Below are positions 55,217 to 61,245 of a stretch of 64,000 nucleotides of DNA, piece by piece. The notes beneath the pieces were generated by a model. It was not told where the DNA came from. It saw only the letters and a list, made by a program, of their open reading frames with translations, and ran no database searches. The first letter of the stretch is position 1. Every line of letters starts with the position of its first letter. A program made the translations under genes and the position numbers. Origin of the DNA: Corynebacterium nuruki S6-4 (lineage in GTDB: Bacteria; Actinomycetota; Actinomycetes; Mycobacteriales; Mycobacteriaceae); contig NZ_CP042429.1 of NCBI RefSeq assembly GCF_007970465.1, positions 1,674,001 to 1,738,000 of the forward strand, given 5' to 3'.

Positions 55217-57421
55217 GTGAGCAGACACGACGACACAGACGACATCATCAGCGCCGCCGGAACACCCGACCGCGCCGAACTCGGCGGCAGCACCCGGACC
55301 CCACGGGAACAGCGGCAGCACGACAACCGCCCACCCGTCTCCTCCGAGGAACTCTCCCGCGGCGCCGACGAACTCGCCGACCACAAGGTCAACTGGATCG
55401 TCCTGGTCATCAGTGCGGCGGTGATCCTCGCCTTCTCACTGTGGGCGATCATCACCCCGGACAACGCCTCCGACGTCATGGCCTCGATCGTCGACTTCAT
55501 CGCCTCCGGATTCGGCTGGTACTACGTCCTGACCGTCGCAGTCGTCATCGTCTTCGTGCTGTGGGTCGCCCTGTCCCGCACCGGCCGCGTCCGGCTCGGC
55601 CCGGACCACTCCCGCCCCTCCTACAGCCTGTTCACCTGGGTCTCGATGCTCTTCGCCGCCGGGGTGGGCATCGACATGCTCTTCTACTCGGTCACCGGAC
55701 CGATCACCCAGTACATGACCCCGGCGGACGCCGACCCCGAATCCGCGGAAGCCACCCGCGACGCCGTCGTCTGGACCATGTTCCACTACGGCATCAGCGG
55801 CTGGGCGATGTACTCGCTGCTCGGCGCGGCGATGGGCTACTTCGCCTTCCGCTGGGGCATGCCGCTGTCGATCCGCGCCGCCCTGTACCCGCTGCTGGGC
55901 AGGCGGGTCCGCGGCCGCACCGGCCACACCATCGACATCGTCACCCTCGTCGGCACCGTCATGGGTGTCGCCACCTCGATGGGTATCGGCGTGGTGCTGC
56001 TGTCCGTCGGCTTCTCGAAACTGTTCGGCCTGCCCGACGGCCTCGGCCTGCAGATCGCGCTCGTCGCCGTCGCCGTGGTCATCACCGTCGCCGCCTGCAC
56101 CTCCGGGGTGGACAAGGGCATCCGCCTCATCTCCGAGATGAACCTGTGGGTCGCCGGCGCGATGATCCTCTACATCATCATCGCCGGGAAGACGTCCTTC
56201 CTGCTCAACACGATGGTCGCCAATGTCGGCCGGTTCGTGAACACCCTGCCGGAACGCACGATGGAGACCATGGGCTACCAGCCCGACGGTGCCGAGTGGA
56301 TGGGCGGCTGGACCCTGTTCTTCTGGGCCTTCTGGCTGGCCTGGGGGCCGTTCGTCGGCGTCTTCCTCGCCCGCATCTCCCGCGGCCGGACGCTGCGCGA
56401 GTTCATCATCGCCGCCATCACCGTCCCCGTCATCTGCGACTTCCTCATCGTCACGACGTTCGGCAACTCGGCGATGTACGAGGTCCTGCACGGCAACACC
56501 TCCTTCGCCGAGGAGGCGATGGATTCGCCGGAGCAGGGCTGGTACTCACTGCTCGAGATGTTCCCCGGCGCGACGTTCATCATCGGCCTGGCGACCCTGT
56601 CCGGCCTGCTGTTCTACCTGACCAGCGCGAACTCGGGGGCGATGGTGATGAGCACCTTCTCCGCCTCCATCCCCGACCCCTCCCAGGACGGGCCGAAGTG
56701 GCTGCGCATCTTCTGGGCGCTGGTCACCGCGGTGCTCACCGTCGCCATGCTCATCGCCGGCGGCGTCTCCACGATGGAGCACGCCACCCTCATCTTCGCG
56801 CTGCCGGTCACGGTGATCGCCTACCTCGTCATGGCGTCCTTCTCGAAGGCGCTGCGCATGGAACGGGTGCAGATGGACGGCACCGTCGCACCCCGGCGCG
56901 GCGCCGGCGGCGGCCGGGAACGCACCTGGCGGCAGCGGCTGGCGGGGATGCGCCATTACCCGGACGCCGCGGAGGCCCGCCGGTTCGCCGAGGAGACCGT
57001 CGGCCCGGCGATGGCGGAGGTACACCGCGAGTTCACCCGGCTCGGCTACGAGACCTCCCTCACCGAGGGGCAGGACGCCGCCACGGGGCTGCCGACCCAC
57101 ACCCTGCTGGTCGCACTGGAACACCACCGGGGTTTCCAGTATCTCGTGGCCCCGGTCGCCACCCCGGTGCCGTCGTTCGGCGGGCGACGGGCCCAGCCCG
57201 AGGAGACCTACTACCGGATGGAGGTCTTCGACCAGACCGGGACGCAGGGCTACGACCTCATGGGTCTGACCGCCCAGCAGGTCGTCGACGACATCATCGA
57301 CCGCTACGAGTCGCACCTGTCGTTCCTCACCGCCTCGACGGACACGGACACGAAGTCGCGGCTTACCCCGCCCGCCCCGCCGGTCGCCGAGCCGGCCCTC
57401 GTCACCGACGGGGAGGAGTAG
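55217..57421 (+). CDS. BCCT-family transporter, BetT-like (choline type) with C-terminal domain
   Basis: The 734-residue transporter has the BCCT signature WTLFFWAFWLAWGPFVGVFL and ARISRGRTLREFI, FHYGISGWAMYSLLGAAMG, and the helix-3 segment FAAGVGIDMLFYSV, where GID rather than the GIG of betaine carriers suggests choline. A cytosolic C-terminal domain of ~190 residues (TVGPAMAEVHREF, YRMEVFDQTGTQGYDLMG) matches BetT proteins, where it senses osmolality. GTG 55217 is preceded by GGGAG. It ends 16 bases before the trpS leader. Role in the neighbouring catabolic set is likely but not proved. Confidence 0.88.
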   Translation: MSRHDDTDDIISAAGTPDRAELGGSTRTPREQRQHDNRPPVSSEELSRGADELADHKVNWIVLVISAAVILAFSLWAIITPDNASDVMASIVDFIASGFGWYYVLTVAVVIVFVLWVALSRTGRVRLGPDHSRPSYSLFTWVSMLFAAGVGIDMLFYSVTGPITQYMTPADADPESAEATRDAVVWTMFHYGISGWAMYSLLGAAMGYFAFRWGMPLSIRAALYPLLGRRVRGRTGHTIDIVTLVGTVMGVATSMGIGVVLLSVGFSKLFGLPDGLGLQIALVAVAVVITVAACTSGVDKGIRLISEMNLWVAGAMILYIIIAGKTSFLLNTMVANVGRFVNTLPERTMETMGYQPDGAEWMGGWTLFFWAFWLAWGPFVGVFLARISRGRTLREFIIAAITVPVICDFLIVTTFGNSAMYEVLHGNTSFAEEAMDSPEQGWYSLLEMFPGATFIIGLATLSGLLFYLTSANSGAMVMSTFSASIPDPSQDGPKWLRIFWALVTAVLTVAMLIAGGVSTMEHATLIFALPVTVIAYLVMASFSKALRMERVQMDGTVAPRRGAGGGRERTWRQRLAGMRHYPDAAEARRFAEETVGPAMAEVHREFTRLGYETSLTEGQDAATGLPTHTLLVALEHHRGFQYLVAPVATPVPSFGGRRAQPEETYYRMEVFDQTGTQGYDLMGLTAQQVVDDIIDRYESHLSFLTASTDTDTKSRLTPPAPPVAEPALVTDGEE

Positions 57422-57437
57422 GTCTACACTCGTCACC

Positions 57438-57491
57438 GTGAGTTCATCCGGATCCCCTGTCGCGCATCGCGCATGGTGGTGGCTGTCCTAG
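57438..57491 (+). CDS. Tryptophan leader peptide of the trpS attenuator
   Basis: GTG AGT TCA ... TAG encodes 17 residues, VSSSGSPVAHRAWWWLS, with three consecutive tryptophan codons just before the stop. The -10 box TACACT (57425-57430) is seven bases upstream of the GTG, the same layout as the leuA leader, so the transcript is probably leaderless. Confidence 0.92.
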   Translation: MSSSGSPVAHRAWWWLS

Positions 57492-57565
57492 AGGCAGCCG
57501 CCGGATGACCTGAACCCAGATACCGGACGCCGCCTCCCCGCGAGGCGGCGTCCCTCTTCTTTTCC
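57478..57565 (+). promoter_or_regulatory. trpS transcription attenuator with all three alternative stems
   Basis: Stem 1:2 pairs GGTGGCTG (57478-57485, on the Trp codons) with CAGCCGCC (57495-57502). Stem 2:3 (antiterminator) pairs GAGGCAGCCGCCGG (57491-57504) with CCGGACGCCGCCTC (57523-57536) at 11 of 14 positions. Stem 3:4 (terminator) pairs GGACGCCGCCT (57525-57535) with AGGCGGCGTCC (57543-57553), then CCTCTTCTTTT. Stalling on Trp codons would free segment 2 and favour readthrough into trpS. Confidence 0.9.
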
Positions 57566-57617
57566 GGTGGGCGCGACTCGTCGGGGCGGGCGGCCCCACG
57601 ACGAAAGAAGACCCACC

Positions 57618-58718
57618 ATGACGAACACCTCCTCCCTGGCCACCGCACGCCGGCGCAGTGACCGGCTCCGGAACCTCATCGACCACCCGGACTCCACCGA
57701 TCCGGCGGTCGCCGCCGAGCGGGCGCAGCTGCGCGTCCTCACCGGCGACCGGCCCACCGGACCACTGCACATCGGCCACTACCTGGGGACCGTCCGCAAC
57801 CGGGTGGAGCTGCAGGACAAGGGTGTGGAGACCTTCCTGCTCATCGCCGACTACCAGGTCATCACCGACCGCGACGCACTCGGCGACATCCGCGGCAATG
57901 TCCTCGGACTGCTGGCCGACTATCTCGCCGCCGGGATCGACCCGGCGCGCAGCACCGTGTTCGCCCACTCCGCGGTGCCGGCGGCGAACCAGCTGATGCT
58001 GCCGTTCCTGTCGTTGGTCACCGAGGCGGAGCTGCACCGCAATCCGACGGTGAAGGACGAGCTCGCGGCGAGCATGGCGAAGAACGGTCGGCCGATGTCC
58101 GGGCTGCTGCTGACCTACCCGGTGCACCAGGCCTGCGACATCCTGTTCTGCCACGGCAATGTGGTGCCGGTGGGTCAGGACCAGCTGCCGCACATCGAGC
58201 AGGCGCGGGTCATCGCCCGCCGGTTCAACGAGCGGTACGCCGGCGGGGAGCAGGTCTTCACCGAGCCGGAGGCGTTGCTGACCTCCTCGCCGATGATCAC
58301 CGGCACCGACGGGCGGAAGATGAGCAAGTCGCGGGGCAACACGGTGCCGCTGGGCGCGACCGCCGACGAGACGGCGAAGATCTTCCGGAAGGCCGTGACC
58401 GACGGGGAGCGGCGGATCACCTTCGACCCGGAGCGGCGTCCCGAGGTGGCGAACCTGCTGACGATCGCGGCGGAGTTCACCGGACGCCCCGCCGCGGAGA
58501 TCGCGGAGAGCATCGGGGACGCCGGTGCCGGGGAGCTGAAGCGGGTGGTGACCGAGGCGGTCAACGACGGTCTGGCGGGGCACCGTGCGCGGCGCGCGGA
58601 GCTCATCGCCGATCCGGGGTACCTGCTGTCGGTGCTGCGGGAGGGCAACGCCCGGGCCAACGAGGTCGCGGACGCCACGCTGGCCCGGGTGCGGGAGGCG
58701 ATGGGGACGGTGTACTGA
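57618..58718 (+). CDS. trpS: Tryptophanyl-tRNA synthetase
   Basis: The class I signature is GDRPTGPLHIGHYLGT and the second signature GRKMSKSRGN; VPVGQDQLPHIEQAR is the usual family segment. 366 residues from ATG 57618, after AAAGAAG. A ribosome-mediated attenuator controls it, as described for the auxiliary, indolmycin-resistant trpS1 of Streptomyces. So this may be the inducible/auxiliary enzyme or the sole TrpRS; the window cannot decide. Confidence 0.93.
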   Translation: MTNTSSLATARRRSDRLRNLIDHPDSTDPAVAAERAQLRVLTGDRPTGPLHIGHYLGTVRNRVELQDKGVETFLLIADYQVITDRDALGDIRGNVLGLLADYLAAGIDPARSTVFAHSAVPAANQLMLPFLSLVTEAELHRNPTVKDELAASMAKNGRPMSGLLLTYPVHQACDILFCHGNVVPVGQDQLPHIEQARVIARRFNERYAGGEQVFTEPEALLTSSPMITGTDGRKMSKSRGNTVPLGATADETAKIFRKAVTDGERRITFDPERRPEVANLLTIAAEFTGRPAAEIAESIGDAGAGELKRVVTEAVNDGLAGHRARRAELIADPGYLLSVLREGNARANEVADATLARVREAMGTVY

Positions 58719-58741
58719 GGAGTGCTCCCCCTGCCGGATGC

Positions 58742-58990
58742 CTACTTCACGTGGGAGACAGCCTGGATGTCGCGGTTTCTTCCGGCGAAGTAGCGGCTGT
58801 GGGTCCGCTTGACGGCGTCGAGGTTCTCGGCGCTGATCGTGGCGACCTCCACATCATCGTCTCCCCGGTGCTCGTCCTCCAGCTCGAACTGGCGCTGGAT
58901 CGCCTCCCGTGGTTCCCCGAACTCCTCGACCGACAGTGCACCGTTACTGCGCCGGTACTCCATGACGTACACCAGGTCAGTCACAGTCAT
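58742..58990 (-). CDS. Small acidic partner of the RelA/SpoT-domain gene (candidate antitoxin)
   Basis: The 82-residue protein starts MTVTDLVYVMEYRRSNGALS and has a predicted beta-alpha arrangement with an acidic middle (FELEDEHRGDDDVEVATI) and a basic end. No known domain is recognised. Its ATG overlaps the stop of the RelA/SpoT gene by four bases (58987-58990), so it is made from the same mRNA by coupled translation. That layout is typical of antitoxins paired with toxic alarmone synthetases; the function is inferred. Confidence 0.75.
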   Translation of the reverse strand: MTVTDLVYVMEYRRSNGALSVEEFGEPREAIQRQFELEDEHRGDDDVEVATISAENLDAVKRTHSRYFAGRNRDIQAVSHVK

Positions 58991-59787
58991 CGCTGTGCCT
59001 CCTTCAGTCTCCGGAAGTGGTCTTCCGCATAGGACAGCAAGTCTACCAGGGCGTTTCTGTGCCTCACGATGAATTCCCGGTAAGCCTTCACCCCGCCGAA
59101 CACCTGGAGCCCGGGGTCGACCGGTACCACGGACTCACGCTGAGCGTCCTCCCAAACCTGGACCGACTTTTCCCATTCATACGTCGAGTCCGAGGTCATC
59201 TGCATCCAGGTGACGACGCCCGCCATCGGCCCACTCAGCGAGTTCTCCCCGTACCGCACCTCCCGGCCGGTGAGGTCGGCGAGCAGCTCATAGGCGTTGG
59301 CCCACTGTGCCTGTGTCTCGGTCCGGAGCTGCACCTCGGTGCGTCCTGCCTCCGCCGTGACATGCAGGTGGACCGCCCGGTATCCGCTGTGCGGCACGTC
59401 GAGGATCTCCTTCACCCTGACACTTCTCGCGCCGGCCTTTTCGAATGCCTCCACCACTGCGGCGACGGCGTCCGCCTGTTCGCGGAGTCCACCGCGCAGC
59501 GTGACCCGCGCACCCGCGAAGTCCTGCATCTGCGACAGCTTCATGGACTGCCGCTGCAGCTTCTGCCGGGTCGAGATCTCCGTCTTCACCCGCTTGGTGA
59601 TGCTGAAGTACCCGATATCCGCTCCGGACAGGGCAGACTCCAGGATTCCCTTGACCTCGTCGAGCAGGTGGAAATGCCAGGCCCTGATGTCAGTCGCCAG
59701 TTCCCTGTCGAACTCCGTCCCGTCACGGATCGAGCGGCCGTACCTGTCCATGTCTCCCCTGGACCACGGGTGCTTCTCGGTGAGCAT
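58987..59787 (-). CDS. RelA/SpoT synthetase-domain protein (small alarmone synthetase or toxSAS-like toxin)
   Basis: The 266-residue protein carries only the nucleotide pyrophosphokinase domain: ITKRVKTEISTRQKLQRQSM, LSQMQDFAGARVTLRGG (catalytic Asp), VPHSGYRAVHLHV (substrate-binding Tyr) and TEVQLRTETQAQWAN (catalytic Glu). There is no HD hydrolase, TGS or ACT domain. Flanking helices are longer than in housekeeping small alarmone synthetases. The start ATG 59787 follows GGGGGAGGAG. With the overlapping small gene downstream it resembles toxSAS modules, whose toxins make (pp)pApp or pyrophosphorylate tRNA. Housekeeping (p)ppGpp synthesis is the alternative. Confidence 0.85.
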   Translation of the reverse strand: MLTEKHPWSRGDMDRYGRSIRDGTEFDRELATDIRAWHFHLLDEVKGILESALSGADIGYFSITKRVKTEISTRQKLQRQSMKLSQMQDFAGARVTLRGGLREQADAVAAVVEAFEKAGARSVRVKEILDVPHSGYRAVHLHVTAEAGRTEVQLRTETQAQWANAYELLADLTGREVRYGENSLSGPMAGVVTWMQMTSDSTYEWEKSVQVWEDAQRESVVPVDPGLQVFGGVKAYREFIVRHRNALVDLLSYAEDHFRRLKEAQR

Positions 59788-60175
59788 CGGGGTTCTCCTC
59801 CCCCACTGCGCCGAACCCTTCGGCGCTCCGGGTGGTACGCACCCTATCTCCCCCGGCGGACAGGAGCGCGCCGGCTATACGGGACGCCGGACGCTGCGCC
59901 ACCGGCCGGTCGCCACCGGCTCGGCGACGAACATGCTGCGGTGGACAGGGGCGACAACAGGACGGGACCCGGCAGGGGAACTCACCGGGCGGGCGGGTCG
60001 GCGGAAACGGTTGCGGAGATGGCGGGGCACGGGTCGGGTCCTCTCTGATGGGGGTCGTTTGGGGGTCGTTCTCGGTGACGGCCCCCAGTGTCGGCGTCGC
60101 GGCTGACACCTCCCCGACGGAAACCCACGATGTGCCGGACGGTCCGCTGCCGGTTCGCTGGCAGCACCGGTCACC
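59788..60175. other. Gap with the leader hairpin of the RelA/SpoT-domain gene
   Basis: GCGCCGAA-CCC-TTCGGCGC (59808-59826) is a perfect eight-bp hairpin with a three-base loop. It sits in the predicted 5' leader of the RelA/SpoT gene, between a TAGGGT -10-like box (minus strand, about 59841-59846) and the Shine-Dalgarno sequence. The rest up to 60175 shows no gene I can support; it must include the promoter of the small membrane protein gene. Confidence 0.6.
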
Positions 60176-60577
60176 GTGCGTTTCAGCACCGACCCCGCCA
60201 CCGGCGACACGACCGCGACGGTGAACCCCCGGTACTTCACCGGGATCATCCTCCCCCTTCCACAGGTCGCCGACCACCAGTACCGGACGGCGGTCATGGT
60301 GCAGGACGCCCTGTCGACCGCCTCCCCCGCACACCCCACCCTGGTCACGCGCATCCAGGCGTCCCGACGGGAGCACGACCGGAGCTGGCTGTCGTCCTTC
60401 ACCGTCTTCACCGTCACGATGCTGGTCGTGCTGGGAATCATCGGGTTCTTCACCGGATGGCCCGTGTGGACGACAGCCGTCGCAGCGTTCGCCGGCGGGC
60501 TCGTCGGCAGCGGATTGCGCGGACTCTCCAACCGGCCGGCGAAGGACCGGCAGCCCCCGGTCATCACACTGTCCTAG
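60176..60577 (+). CDS. Small membrane protein of unknown function
   Basis: The 133-residue sequence has a soluble N-terminal ~70 residues (RFSTDPATGDTTATVNPRYF) and two adjacent membrane helices (VFTVTMLVVLGIIGFFTG and TTAVAAFAGGLVGSG). No family is recognised. GTG 60176 is the only start in the frame after the stop at about 60106; no clear Shine-Dalgarno sequence is seen, so the start is uncertain. Confidence 0.6.
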   Translation: MRFSTDPATGDTTATVNPRYFTGIILPLPQVADHQYRTAVMVQDALSTASPAHPTLVTRIQASRREHDRSWLSSFTVFTVTMLVVLGIIGFFTGWPVWTTAVAAFAGGLVGSGLRGLSNRPAKDRQPPVITLS

Positions 60578-60712
60578 GTGTACTTCCCGGGGAGGTCGGT
60601 GGAACGAACCCAGGTGCTGCTCCGGGGCGGATTTTTCGACCTGCCGGTTCGTGATCTCGACATGGGGCCGGGCCGTCGACCTGTCGGTTCGTTCCGCGGA
60701 CATCCGGGGCGG
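60578..60712. repeat. Dispersed intergenic repeat, copy C (most complete)
   Basis: In order: GTACTTCCCGGGGAGGTCGG, TGGAACGAACCCAG, GTGCTGCTCC, CGGATTTTTCGACCTGCCGG, TTCGTGATCTCGACATGGGG, GTCGACCTGTCGGTTCGTTC, CGCGGACATCCGGGG. The outer GGAACGAACC and GGTTCGTTCC arms are reverse complements. It fills the gap between the convergent membrane-protein and acpS genes. Confidence 0.8.
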
Positions 60713-60732
60713 CCGGCGGGACGCCGTCGGCG

Positions 60733-61245
60733 TCAGTCCAGCCGCCACTCCCCGACCACGAAGGCCTGGGCCACCGGCCCGTCGTGCGACAGGCTCAGGT
60801 GCCACACCGCATGACCGGCGGCACCGAACCGGTTGGCCAGTGCCCCTGCGACCCGGGCCTCCAGCGCCGGAGCCAGCCGGATGAACGGCCGACCCCAGCG
60901 GTCCTTGACCACCTCGATCTGTGACCAGTCCATCTGTGCACCCGGGATCTCGTCCCCGGCGTCGGCGAGGGTCCAGGCCTTGTAGAAGGCCTCCTTCGCC
61001 GCCCACCGGGCCGCCAGGTGCTGCGCGAGGTGTCCACTGGTTTCAGCCAGCCTCCGGCACTCCCGCCGCTCCGCCCCGGTGAAGGACGACGCGAACTTCG
61101 ACCCGGGCAGCTCCAGCTGCTCGGCGAAGGACGGGATGTCTACGACATCCACGCCCACGCCCAGCGTGAACGGCCGCGACGGCACCGGATCCACCGGGTC
61201 CACCGGACCACGCACACTCAGCGGGTCGTTCACCGGGTCAGTCAC
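60733..61245 (-). CDS. acpS: Holo-[acyl-carrier-protein] synthase
   Basis: The 170-residue enzyme has the two phosphopantetheinyl transferase motifs: LGVGVDVVDIPSFAEQL and ARWAAKEAFYKAW, plus LSLSHDGPVAQAFVVGEW. It transfers 4'-phosphopantetheine to the carrier domain of the type I FAS. The start GTG 61245 overlaps the FAS stop (GTGA), the standard fas-acpS arrangement in Corynebacterineae. The first ~25 residues are a Pro/Asp-rich extension. Confidence 0.95.
   Translation of the reverse strand: MTDPVNDPLSVRGPVDPVDPVPSRPFTLGVGVDVVDIPSFAEQLELPGSKFASSFTGAERRECRRLAETSGHLAQHLAARWAAKEAFYKAWTLADAGDEIPGAQMDWSQIEVVKDRWGRPFIRLAPALEARVAGALANRFGAAGHAVWHLSLSHDGPVAQAFVVGEWRLD

Noticed and set aside
60088..60654. 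Open frame overlapping the small membrane protein gene
   Set aside because: Arg/Pro-rich composition and no hydrophobic pattern; the 60176-60577 frame has convincing membrane helices.
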